Assembly (NCBI RefSeq): GCF_000732535.1
Contig: NZ_APNK01000004.1
Span: 124,001-188,000 of the forward strand
From: Salinisphaera hydrothermalis C41B8
Lineage (GTDB): Bacteria; Pseudomonadota; Gammaproteobacteria; Nevskiales; Salinisphaeraceae
Length of the DNA: 64,000 nucleotides
Direction of reading: 5' to 3'
Of the stretch, positions 41,211-50,626 are shown piece after piece. The stretch's first letter is position 1. Every line of letters begins with the position of its first letter. A program made the position numbers and the translations under genes. The notes under the pieces were generated by a model. The model was not told the origin of the DNA and did no database searches. It saw nothing but the letters and a program-made list of their open reading frames with translations.

Positions 41211-41243
41211 GTTGCGCTGCCGGCCGGCGGCCGGCAGCGCAAC
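41211..41243. terminator. Perfect 15-bp hairpin between rnd and adk
   Basis: GTTGCGCTGCCGGCC (41211-41225) and its exact complement (41229-41243) are separated by GGC. It lies between the convergent ends of rnd and adk and probably stops transcription from both sides, although neither side has a T-run. Confidence 0.5.
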
Positions 41244-41248
41244 GGGAA

Positions 41249-41806
41249 TCAGACGTCGGCGAGCGCGGCCTTGATTCGGGCGTAGATCTCGTCGACCGTG
41301 CCGACGCCGGCGACCGGCTTGAGCAGACCTTGCTGCTCGTAATAGGCCACCAGCGGCTGCGTCTGTTCCTGATAGACCGACAACCGGTTCCGAATCGTTT
41401 CTTCGTTGTCGTCGGCCCGACCGCGTGCCATCAGACGCTGGACGATCTCTTCGTTGTCGACTTTCAGATGCACGACGCACTGCAACGGGCGATCGAGCTC
41501 GCCGAGCAGTTCGTCAAGCGTCTCCGCCTGCGCTTCGCTGCGCGGGAAACCGTCGAGAATGAAGCCGTTTTCGGTATCCGGCTGGTTCAGACGCTCCCGG
41601 ATCATGCCGACCACGATATCGTCGGATACCAGCTCGCCGGCATCCATCGCTGTCTTGGCCTTGAGGCCAAGCTCGGTCTGGTCGGCCACCGCTGTGCGCA
41701 GCAGATCCCCCGTCGAGATCTGCGGCACGCCGTACTCCTCGACAAGCTTGGCGCTTTGCGTTCCCTTGCCCGAGCCGGGCGCGCCCAGCAGCACGATTTT
41801 CAGCAT
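41249..41806 (-). CDS. adk: Adenylate kinase (short form)
   Basis: Interconverts AMP + ATP and 2 ADP. The ATG at 41804-41806, with Shine-Dalgarno CGGAG, gives 185 residues starting MLKIVLLGAPGSGKGTQSAK. The P-loop (GAPGSGKGT), STGDLLR, DGFPRSEAQAETL and the short LID loop RGRADDNEETIRNRL are visible. At 185 residues it lacks the roughly 25-residue LID insertion of the E. coli enzyme (214) and resembles the short Xanthomonas type. It is divergent from pfp. Confidence 0.97.
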   Translation of the reverse strand: MLKIVLLGAPGSGKGTQSAKLVEEYGVPQISTGDLLRTAVADQTELGLKAKTAMDAGELVSDDIVVGMIRERLNQPDTENGFILDGFPRSEAQAETLDELLGELDRPLQCVVHLKVDNEEIVQRLMARGRADDNEETIRNRLSVYQEQTQPLVAYYEQQGLLKPVAGVGTVDEIYARIKAALADV

Positions 41807-41890
41807 GATATCTCCGCCAAAAGACCTTGGATTTCTTGGGTGGTGGCCGCCGCGCAAACTGAATGTGCCCGAGTCGCTGGCCGACGCTCG

Positions 41891-41919
41891 ACGTTACTGG
41901 CTGCCCCCCGCTAAGTCAA
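41891..41919 (-). promoter_or_regulatory. Probable sigma-70 promoter for adk
   Basis: On the minus strand TTGACT (41914-41919), a 17-base spacer and TAACGT (41891-41896). The -35 matches 5/6; the -10 is weak. It lies back-to-back with the pfp promoter candidate. Confidence 0.45.
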
Positions 41920-41949
41920 TTGTCGCGAGCTCGCGCGCTCACGTATGCT
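41920..41949 (+). promoter_or_regulatory. Possible sigma-70 promoter for pfp
   Basis: TTGTCG (41920-41925), an 18-base spacer and TATGCT (41944-41949), starting immediately next to the adk -35 element. This would give a 110-base leader before the pfp ATG. It is a moderate match only. Confidence 0.35.
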
Positions 41950-42065
41950 GGGCGCCAGACGCTTGCGGCCACAGGGTTTCACGACGCCGTCGCCGTACGA
42001 TCACCGGCTGTTCAGCCCGAGACCGCTAAAACGCACGACCGGCCGACTCATCAAGGGAAAAACGG

Positions 42066-43328
42066 ATGACGAAGAAGAACGCCTTCTATGCTCAAAGCGG
42101 TGGGGTCACGGCAGTAATCAACGCATCGGCCGCCGGCGTTATCGAGGCGGCACGCGAAAACAGCGACACCATCGGCGCGCTCTATGCCGGGCGCGACGGC
42201 ATCGTCGGCGCGCTGACCGAGGACTTGATCGATACGTCGGCGGAGGACGCGGCCACCGTCGCCGCCCTGCGTCATACCCCGGCCGGCGCATTCGGCTCGG
42301 CCCGCTACAAGCTCAAGGGGCTGGATGAAAATCGCGTCGAATACGAACGGCTGATCGAGGTATTCAAAGCCCACAACATCGGCTATTTCTTCTATAACGG
42401 CGGCGGCGACTCAGCCGATACCTGCGAAAAGATCAGCCATCTGTCGGACGAGATGGGCTATCCCATTCAGGCGATCCATATCCCCAAGACCATGGACAAC
42501 GACCTGCCGCATACCGACTGTTCCCCCGGGTTCGGTAGCGTAGCCAAATACACCGCCGTATCGATCCGCGAGGCCGGCTACGACCTGCACAGCATGTGCA
42601 AGACCTCGACCAAGGTCTTCATCCTCGAGGTCATGGGCCGGCATGCGGGCTGGACGGCGGCGGCCGGCGGGCTCGCTGCCGAGTTCGAGGGCGATGCCCC
42701 GCATATTCTGTTGTTCCCGGAGATCGAGTTCGATCGCGCGAAATTTCTCGCGAAGGTCGACGACACGGTCAAGCAATACGGTTTCTGCACCATCGTGGCG
42801 TCCGAAGGCGTGGAGATCGGCACCGATTTCACCCGCGGCGACGGGCGCGAGGCGGACGCCTTCGGCCATGTGCAGCTGGGCGGCGTGGCACCGAAAATAG
42901 CCGAGCTGATCAAATCGCATCTGGGGTACAAATACCACTACGCCATCGCCGATTACCTGATGCGCGCCGCGCGTCACATCGCTTCGGCGACCGACGTCGA
43001 ACAGGCCTATGCCGTCGGCCGGGCCGCAGTGGAGTACGCGGTCGCCGGCAAGTCTGGCGTGATGGTGACTATCGAACGCGAGTCCGACGAACCATACCGG
43101 TGGTCGATCGGCGAGGCCTCGCTGCAGGAGGTCGCGAACGTCGAGAAATTCATGCCGCGTGATTTCATCAGCGAGGACGGCTTCCACATCACCGACACCG
43201 CGCGTCGCTATCTCAAGCCGCTGATCGCTGGCGAGAGCTACCCGCCGTATGTCGACGGCCTGCCCGACTACGCGCGGCTGAAGAATCAGGCCGTGCCCAA
43301 GAAGCTGGAAACCGGCTTCGAGATTTGA
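42066..43328 (+). CDS. pfp: Pyrophosphate-dependent 6-phosphofructokinase
   Basis: Reversible phosphorylation of fructose 6-phosphate using pyrophosphate instead of ATP. The 420-residue protein has the phosphofructokinase pattern GGVTAVINASAAGVIEAAR, the phosphate-donor loop FYNGGGDSADT (about 109-118), and PKTMDNDLPHTDCSPGFGS (140-158), whose Lys in place of the usual Gly points to pyrophosphate dependence. A later block MGRHAGWTAAAGGLA is also conserved. It lies between adk (divergent) and ppa (same strand, 78 bp downstream), so energy and pyrophosphate enzymes are grouped. Confidence 0.93.
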   Translation: MTKKNAFYAQSGGVTAVINASAAGVIEAARENSDTIGALYAGRDGIVGALTEDLIDTSAEDAATVAALRHTPAGAFGSARYKLKGLDENRVEYERLIEVFKAHNIGYFFYNGGGDSADTCEKISHLSDEMGYPIQAIHIPKTMDNDLPHTDCSPGFGSVAKYTAVSIREAGYDLHSMCKTSTKVFILEVMGRHAGWTAAAGGLAAEFEGDAPHILLFPEIEFDRAKFLAKVDDTVKQYGFCTIVASEGVEIGTDFTRGDGREADAFGHVQLGGVAPKIAELIKSHLGYKYHYAIADYLMRAARHIASATDVEQAYAVGRAAVEYAVAGKSGVMVTIERESDEPYRWSIGEASLQEVANVEKFMPRDFISEDGFHITDTARRYLKPLIAGESYPPYVDGLPDYARLKNQAVPKKLETGFEI

Positions 43329-43406
43329 GCCACGGCTTCGTTACACTACGCGGCACCTGACTCGTTAACTCTTCCATTCCCTTCAACGACACCACAAGAG
43401 GCGCAT

Positions 43407-43940
43407 ATGGGCTACGAAGCACTGACGCCGGGCAAGAACCCGCCCGAGGAAATCAACGTCATCATCGAAATCGTCGAGGGCTCGTCCTCGGTGAAATACG
43501 AAGTGGACAAGGACACCAACTGCCTGATGGTGGACCGCTTCATGAACGTGTCGATGCACTATCCGGCCAACTACGGCTTCGTGCCGAAGACGCTGTACGA
43601 CGACGGCGATCCGGTGGATGTGCTGGTCCTCACCCCCGAGCCGATCGTGCCGGGTGCGGTGATCAAGTGCCGTCCCGTGGCCGTGCTGGGCACCGAAGAC
43701 GAATCGGGCCTGGACGCCAAGATTCTGGCCGTCCCGACCGACAAGATCAGCACCGACTACTACAAGGACGTGCGCGATCTGGATGACGTCGACGAGCGTC
43801 TGCGCAACAAGATTTCCCACTTCTTCGAGAACTACAAGGCCCACGAGAAGGGCAAGTGGTCGAAGATCACCGGCTGGGAAAACGCCGCCAAGGCCAAGGC
43901 CGAGATCGAGAAATCCATCGAGGCCTACAACAAGGGCTGA
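43407..43940 (+). CDS. ppa: Inorganic pyrophosphatase
   Basis: Hydrolyses pyrophosphate to drive biosynthesis. The 177-residue family I enzyme has the usual acidic cluster (DDGDPVDVLVLTPEP at about 65-79), FMNVSMHYPANYGFVPKTL, and KDVRDLDDVDERL near residue 115. A Shine-Dalgarno AAGAGG precedes the ATG. It lies directly after pfp, whose substrate it would consume. Confidence 0.97.
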   Translation: MGYEALTPGKNPPEEINVIIEIVEGSSSVKYEVDKDTNCLMVDRFMNVSMHYPANYGFVPKTLYDDGDPVDVLVLTPEPIVPGAVIKCRPVAVLGTEDESGLDAKILAVPTDKISTDYYKDVRDLDDVDERLRNKISHFFENYKAHEKGKWSKITGWENAAKAKAEIEKSIEAYNKG

Positions 43941-43971
43941 ACGGGCAGCCGGCGCTCGCCGGCGTCCACAC

Positions 43972-44009
43972 AAAAAAGCCCCCGCCGAGCGATCGGCGGG
44001 GGCTTTTTT
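43972..44009. terminator. Bidirectional terminator between ppa and the porin gene
   Basis: AAAAAAGCCCCCGCCGA (43972-43988) pairs with TCGGCGGGGGCTTTTTT (43993-44009) with a four-base loop. The T-runs on both strands make it a good terminator for ppa and for the convergent porin gene. Confidence 0.92.
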
Positions 44010-44029
44010 CGTATCCGGCGAAGTCGCCG

Positions 44030-45553
44030 TTAGAACACGATCTGCGTCCGGGCGCTGACCGTATTGCCATTGTCGACACCGGTGTAAGAACCGCTGCGGT
44101 TATCCGTCTGCCACAGCGTGTCGTCCAGCAGCACACGCATGTAGTCGTTCAGATACCAGCTCAGACCCACGGTCGTACCATGGCCGGTCCCACCGCCGTA
44201 GATGGCACTGTGGTGGGCATTAACCGCCTGGTAACGCGCCATGAGCTGCCACGCACCGATACCGCCCTGGGTGACCGGATGCGCAACGTCCGGATGCGTC
44301 CACACACCTTGCTTGGTGGAGTAGCCGAACTTCTCGCCGGTGAGCGACACACCGACCTGGGCCGAGTAGGCATCGATATGGGTATCCGTACCGCCGTTGC
44401 GGGCGTTGACATCCAGACGACCATATTCGGCGCCGGCGGCGAACGGACCGGTCAGCCCAGCCAGCTCGAAACCGTACGACGTGCTGCTGTCGGCATTGAG
44501 TTCAGGCCCCTCCACGCGGAGGTTACCGTTGTAGTGATCAGCAATGATCGTCCGGTCGGAGAAGCCCGAGTGACCCGAGCTATAGTCTTCATAATAGCCG
44601 TTGGCACCCAGGTGCACGATGGTGTTGCCGGTATTGATCGGATCCCAGTGCGCACGAGAGCGAATCAGGACGTTGTCCGACGACTTATTACTGTCGTTGG
44701 TCGAGCCATTGGTCACAGCGAACGAGATATGGTCGTCATGCTTGCCATAGAACGCAGTGCTGACGCCCACGTTGTAGGCGCCCGGCGCCAGTGAGATCGC
44801 GTTGGCGACGGTGTTGCGCTCGGTGAACCAGGTGTATTTCGAAGACGTCCGGCCATCGAGACCGCTGTCCGAGAACTTGCTGCCGAGATACACCACGCCC
44901 TTGCCGAGCTCGAAGTTCTTCTGGGCCGCCAGGTACATGTCGCGAATGCCCACGCTGTTGCCAGCGAAGTCCAGCTCGGACTTGTACATCAGCCAGCCGG
45001 CGACCTTGCCGTGCGCATCGAGACGGATGCGACGGAATTCGGAGCCGGTGATGTTGCGGCTGTTGTAGTCGGATCCCGTCGTGCCCGAAAAATCGTACTG
45101 AATACGACCGCCGATGCCGAACGTATAGTCGCCGTTCGGGCTCGACAGCTCGGGCGCGCCGTCCGACCAGTCCACCTTGACGCTGTCCTTCTCCAACTTG
45201 GACACGCGCTGTTCCAGACTGGCGTTACTCTGACCGTTGCTGGCGTAAGTGGCTTTTTCGGCCGCCTTGCCAGACGGCACCGAAGGCTGGGTTTGACGCG
45301 GCGCGCCACCGTTGGCGGCGTTGGCGCTCATGCCCGAAGACGCCGTCTGTGAGGCGCCCTGGCCGCTACGCTGCTGTTCGAGTTGATCGATCCGCGCGTT
45401 CAGGCGCTGGATCTGCGCGGCCTGCTGCTTGACCAGATTGGCTAGCTCGGCATTGGACGGCGCCGATTGCGCCATCGCGGCCGGCACGTACACGGACGCG
45501 CTGGCCACGACGGCGGTCATGACGCTGGCCCGCCATAGTCTCCCTGAATCCAT
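44030..45553 (-). CDS. Phosphate-selective porin (OprO/OprP-like)
   Basis: Outer-membrane beta-barrel for phosphate or polyphosphate. The ATG at 45551-45553 (Shine-Dalgarno AGGGG) gives 507 residues: a signal peptide cleaved after Met-Ala-Gln (about residue 29), a coiled coil (ELANLVKQQAAQIQRLNARI), a Ser/Gly/Ala linker, then a long alternation of polar and hydrophobic residues ending in Phe (TQIVF). Blocks such as FRRIRLDAHGKVAGWLMYKS and NFELGKGVVYLGSKFSDSGL are typical of the OprO/OprP family. A Pho box lies upstream (45640-45657). The true substrate cannot be read from sequence. Confidence 0.88.
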   Translation of the reverse strand: MDSGRLWRASVMTAVVASASVYVPAAMAQSAPSNAELANLVKQQAAQIQRLNARIDQLEQQRSGQGASQTASSGMSANAANGGAPRQTQPSVPSGKAAEKATYASNGQSNASLEQRVSKLEKDSVKVDWSDGAPELSSPNGDYTFGIGGRIQYDFSGTTGSDYNSRNITGSEFRRIRLDAHGKVAGWLMYKSELDFAGNSVGIRDMYLAAQKNFELGKGVVYLGSKFSDSGLDGRTSSKYTWFTERNTVANAISLAPGAYNVGVSTAFYGKHDDHISFAVTNGSTNDSNKSSDNVLIRSRAHWDPINTGNTIVHLGANGYYEDYSSGHSGFSDRTIIADHYNGNLRVEGPELNADSSTSYGFELAGLTGPFAAGAEYGRLDVNARNGGTDTHIDAYSAQVGVSLTGEKFGYSTKQGVWTHPDVAHPVTQGGIGAWQLMARYQAVNAHHSAIYGGGTGHGTTVGLSWYLNDYMRVLLDDTLWQTDNRSGSYTGVDNGNTVSARTQIVF

Positions 45554-45639
45554 TATTTTCCCCTGAATAATTTGAGCTGAATGTCCGGTCGTCCCCAGCT
45601 GATGGTAAGCACAACTGGGCGCGGCTGATATTCGCCTTT

Positions 45640-45657
45640 TTGACAATTCTGTGACAG
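45640..45657 (-). promoter_or_regulatory. Pho box (PhoB-binding site) upstream of the porin gene
   Basis: On the minus strand the site reads CTGTCACAGAATTGTCAA, two 7-bp direct repeats (CTGTCAC, TTGTCAA) separated by four bases. This closely matches the PhoB consensus (CTGTCAT-N4-CTGTCAT). It lies about 87-104 bp upstream of the porin ATG, consistent with phosphate-starvation control of a phosphate porin. Confidence 0.7.
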
Positions 45658-45750
45658 CACGATCGTTCTGATTTATAAGACAGATCGCCTTGGAGAGGCG
45701 CTGACGAGGCGAATTGCGTTCGATTGTATACAGGGGTCGACAATCCCGAA

Positions 45751-46266
45751 TCAACGCTCCATTAGTCGAGGGCGCAGCTCCTGCAGATTGCATGGACGCG
45801 TGCGGGAATCGATCTGGGCGGCAATCAGCTTGTCCCAACCGTCGGCTACGGCGCCCGACGAACCGGGCAGACAGAACACGAACGTCGCCTTGGCCACCCC
45901 GGCGATGGCGCGCGACTGCAGCGTGGACGTGCCGATGGATTCGTAGGACAGCATGCGGAACATCTCGCCGAAGCCGTCGATGCGCCGATCGAACAGCACT
46001 TCGATGGCCTGCGGCGTGACATCCCGTCCGGTCAGGCCGGTGCCCCCGGTGGTAATCACCACATCCGGTGCGTCGTCGGCGATCCAGCGCGCCACAATCG
46101 CGCGCAGCTCGTAAACATCGTCCGGACAGATCCGTTTTTCATGCAGTACGTGCCCGGCCGCCTGCAGGCGTTCGACCAGCACGCGCCCGGACTTGTCGGT
46201 GGTCTCGGTACGGGTATCGGAGACAGTGAGCACTGCAATGTGCAGCGGCACGAATTCTTCGCTCAT
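45751..46266 (-). CDS. moaB: Molybdenum cofactor biosynthesis protein B
   Basis: Member of the MogA/MoaB molybdopterin-adenylation family. The ATG at 46264-46266 gives 171 residues starting [20 protein letters not shown]; a TTG three codons upstream is less likely. The molybdopterin-binding motif [18 protein letters not shown] is at about 76-93. The length and N-terminus fit MoaB more than MogA. No other molybdenum genes are close. Confidence 0.9.
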   Translation of the reverse strand: MSEEFVPLHIAVLTVSDTRTETTDKSGRVLVERLQAAGHVLHEKRICPDDVYELRAIVARWIADDAPDVVITTGGTGLTGRDVTPQAIEVLFDRRIDGFGEMFRMLSYESIGTSTLQSRAIAGVAKATFVFCLPGSSGAVADGWDKLIAAQIDSRTRPCNLQELRPRLMER

Positions 46267-46329
46267 GGCGGGCAAGGCAATGGACGGACGATGCCGGTCA
46301 AGATGCCATAAAAACGTGGGGACGCCGCG

Positions 46330-46358
46330 ATGACGCGCTGCTGACTCCCAGGTATACT
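46330..46358 (+). promoter_or_regulatory. Probable sigma-70 promoter for rhlE
   Basis: ATGACG (46330-46335), a 17-base spacer and TATACT (46353-46358). It would give a 5' leader of about 138 bases before the rhlE start, common for DEAD-box helicase genes that are autoregulated or cold-induced. Confidence 0.5.
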
Positions 46359-46502
46359 AGCCACTTGGCCGCTTCCAGCGCCCGGCATCGCTCGGGCCCG
46401 GCCACAACGTGCGGCGGTGCTTTCCGCCCGGCCGCCGAAGATCGACACGGACACTGCATAACAATCCAGGTCGGTCTGCTATTCACACCACCAGGACAAT
46501 GC

Positions 46503-47912
<1,410 letters not shown>

Positions 47913-47961
47913 TCGGCTCGCGGCTGCTTCGTGCGCTCGCGCATGAAGCGATCTGAAGAAG

Positions 47962-47995
47962 AGCGCGCCCGGCCCAAGCCCGGCGCGCTTTTTTT
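47962..47995 (+). terminator. Rho-independent terminator after rhlE
   Basis: AGCGCGCC (47962-47969) pairs with GGCGCGCT (47982-47989), and the intervening bases can extend the stem; seven T bases follow. Confidence 0.88.
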
Positions 47996-48106
47996 GAGCT
48001 CGTGCGGGCGCCGGCCCTTATCGAACCCGATTCAACGGGCCCTCTTCTGCGATCTACGGCGATCGCGCCCTGTCGAGCGCCGCGCTCGGCCCACGCCCAC
48101 GGCGTT

Positions 48107-48397
48107 TCAGCCGGTCAGCGTGCTCGTTCCCGTGGTCACCACGTAGAGCGCGGTCATCACGGTGGCAAAGACGAGCGTCACCCCGAAAAACGGCCCGGTC
48201 TCCAGCGGGCGCTCGGCATACAGACACCAAGCCACATAAATTCCGCCGCTGATCATGAACGACATCACCCAGTAGCACAGCGCCCAGGGCGCACCCGTGA
48301 CCACCAGCAGCCAGTAGATCGGCAACGTGACCACCACAAGCAGTACCAGACTCGCGATCGCGTACAACGCGCCATGAAATTTCCGATCGATGGCCAT
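48107..48397 (-). CDS. Small membrane protein of unknown function
   Basis: A 96-residue protein from the ATG at 48395-48397 (MAIDRKFHGALYAIAS). Three hydrophobic segments are visible: ALYAIASLVLLVVVTLPIYW, WALCYWVMSFMISGGIYVAW and FFGVTLVFATVMTALYVV. No family is recognised. It stands alone between convergent rhlE and divergent ABC-F, and codon use looks normal for the genome. The open frame extends 18 codons upstream without an alternative Met in a better context. Confidence 0.65.
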   Translation of the reverse strand: MAIDRKFHGALYAIASLVLLVVVTLPIYWLLVVTGAPWALCYWVMSFMISGGIYVAWCLYAERPLETGPFFGVTLVFATVMTALYVVTTGTSTLTG

Positions 48398-48623
48398 GTT
48401 CGTTCCCTGTCGCCCCCGTGATGAATCCAATGCGCCGACGGTCGATCTCACGACCTACGGTACGCACCGCCGTTGCCCCGTTCGCTGCGCCGCCGGCGTT
48501 TGCGCTGCAAAGCAAAAACTAGGCCGCCGTTAGTCCTCGGCAAGCCGTGGGAGGATGCCCGGTTATCGATTCGCCGCGAACCTCCGATCGGTCGCGGCCG
48601 CTGAATCCTTTACAATCACGCCC

Positions 48624-50519
48624 ATGATCGCCTTCAAGCACGCCACCCTCCGCCGCGGACCCCGCAAACTACTCGAGGATGTCGACCTGCGCATCCAGCC
48701 GGGCCAGCGCGTGGGCATTGTCGGCGCCAACGGCACCGGCAAATCCAGCCTGCTGGCCATGATGCTCGGCGAGCTGGCACCCGATGCCGGTGAAGTCGAT
48801 ATTCCGGCGTCGGTCGAGATCGCCACCGTGCGCCAGCATGCGCCGGCGGGATCCCAGCCGGCCATCGAGTTCGTGCTCGACGGCGACGTCGAGCTGCGCG
48901 CGATCGAGTCGCGACTGGCCCGAGCCGAGGAAACCGCTGACGGCAACGCCATGGCCGAACTGCATGGCCGGCTGGCCGAGATCGACGGCTATGCCGCGCG
49001 CGCCCGTGCCGCCCGGCTGCTACACGGGCTGGGGTTCGCACCGTCGACCCACGAGGCCCCGATCGACGACTTCTCCGGCGGCTGGCGCATGCGTCTCAAC
49101 CTCGCCGCGGCACTCATGCGACGCTGCGATCTGTTGCTGCTCGACGAGCCCACCAACCATCTCGACATGGATGCGGTGTTCTGGCTGCAGGATTATCTCG
49201 CCGCGCACCCGGCCACGCTCGTGGTCATCTCGCACGATCGCGATTTTCTCGATGCGCTCGCCACGCACACGCTGCATCTCGAGCACGGCAAGGCAGTGCT
49301 GTATACCGGCAACTATTCGCGCTTCGAGATGATGCGCGCCGAAGCCAAGGCGCAACAGCAGGCGGCCTACGAGAACCAGCAGAAGAAGCTCAACCAGCTC
49401 CAGGGCTTCGTCGACCGCTTTCGGGCCAAGGCCACCAAGGCGCGCCAGGCGCAGAGCAAGCTCAAACAGATGGAGCGCATGGAAAAAGTCGAGGCGGCGC
49501 ACTGGGACACGCCGTTCTCGTTCGAGTTCCTCACGCCCGATCGCCTGCCCGATACGTTGCTGCGCGCTGACAATGCCGACGTCGGCTACGACGACACGCC
49601 GCTGGTGGAAGACATCAAACTGCGGCTCATCCCCGGCGACCGGCTCGCTATTCTGGGCCGCAACGGCGCCGGCAAATCGACGGTCATGAAATTGCTGGCC
49701 GGCGCGCTGGCCCCCATGGGCGGCGAGGTGCAGTACGACAAATACCTCAACGTCGGCTACTTCGCCCAGCATCAGCTCGAAGTGCTGGACGACAACGCCA
49801 GTGCCGCCCAGCATCTCCAGCGTCAGGACCCGAAAGCCTCGGAACAGCATATCCGCGATTTCCTCGGCGGCTTCGATTTCCGGGGCGACAAGGCGCTGGA
49901 GCCGATCGGCCCGTTCTCCGGCGGCGAAAAGGCCCGCCTGGCGCTGGCCCTGGTGGTACACAGCAAGCCCAACCTGTTGCTGCTGGACGAGCCGACCAAC
50001 CATCTCGATCTCGACATGCGCCACGCGCTGGAGACCGCGCTCGCCGGCTTTACCGGCGCCGTGGTGATGATCGCGCATGATCGCCATCTCATCGATGCCA
50101 CCTGCGACCAGCTCTGGCGCGTCGATGACGGCGCGCTCGGTCCCTTCGACGGCGATCTGGACGATTACGCGAAGTGGATCACCCGCCAGGGCGCGGCCCG
50201 CGAAGGCCAGGACGTCGCCAAACCGACGAGCCACAGCAATGCGGCTAACCGGCGCAGCGCGGCCGAGCAACGAGCGAAGGAAAAGCCGCTGCGCAACGCG
50301 CTCAAGAAAGCGGAAAGCGAAGTCGAACGGCTCACGAAGCAGATCGAACACGTCGAGGCCGAGCTGGCCAAGCCCAGCGTGTACGAAAGCCCGACCGAAT
50401 CGGCTCGTCTGTCGCAGGAACAGGGCCGACTGCGCAAGCAGCTCGATGCGGCCGAAACCACCTGGATGGAGAAAGCCGAGGAACTCGAAACGCTGCAGTC
50501 GGATGCCAGCGCCGCGTAA
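48624..50519 (+). CDS. yheS: ABC-F family ATPase (YheS-like)
   Basis: Ribosome-associated ABC-F protein that helps translation through difficult sequences. The ATG at 48624 gives 631 residues starting MIAFKHATLRRGPRKLL; a TACAAT -10-like element lies just upstream. Two ABC domains are visible: Walker A IVGANGTGKSSL and ILGRNGAGKSTV, signatures FSGGWRMRLNLAAAL and FSGGEKARLALALVV, and Walker B LLLDEPTNHLD twice. Between them is the arm/linker with KKLNQLQGFVDRFRAKATKA, and the C-terminus is a coiled coil (KPLRNALKKAESEVERLTKQ). Length and start suit YheS rather than EttA or Uup. Confidence 0.92.
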   Translation: MIAFKHATLRRGPRKLLEDVDLRIQPGQRVGIVGANGTGKSSLLAMMLGELAPDAGEVDIPASVEIATVRQHAPAGSQPAIEFVLDGDVELRAIESRLARAEETADGNAMAELHGRLAEIDGYAARARAARLLHGLGFAPSTHEAPIDDFSGGWRMRLNLAAALMRRCDLLLLDEPTNHLDMDAVFWLQDYLAAHPATLVVISHDRDFLDALATHTLHLEHGKAVLYTGNYSRFEMMRAEAKAQQQAAYENQQKKLNQLQGFVDRFRAKATKARQAQSKLKQMERMEKVEAAHWDTPFSFEFLTPDRLPDTLLRADNADVGYDDTPLVEDIKLRLIPGDRLAILGRNGAGKSTVMKLLAGALAPMGGEVQYDKYLNVGYFAQHQLEVLDDNASAAQHLQRQDPKASEQHIRDFLGGFDFRGDKALEPIGPFSGGEKARLALALVVHSKPNLLLLDEPTNHLDLDMRHALETALAGFTGAVVMIAHDRHLIDATCDQLWRVDDGALGPFDGDLDDYAKWITRQGAAREGQDVAKPTSHSNAANRRSAAEQRAKEKPLRNALKKAESEVERLTKQIEHVEAELAKPSVYESPTESARLSQEQGRLRKQLDAAETTWMEKAEELETLQSDASAA

Positions 50520-50626
50520 CCGCCCACTCGCCCGGTGGCGCCCACCGCGCTACTCTCGCCGTTTTCGTGACATCGTGTGCGCCGGGCCACCGGCGTAGCG
50601 ACGATTCGATCCGAGGCTTGTTCCGC

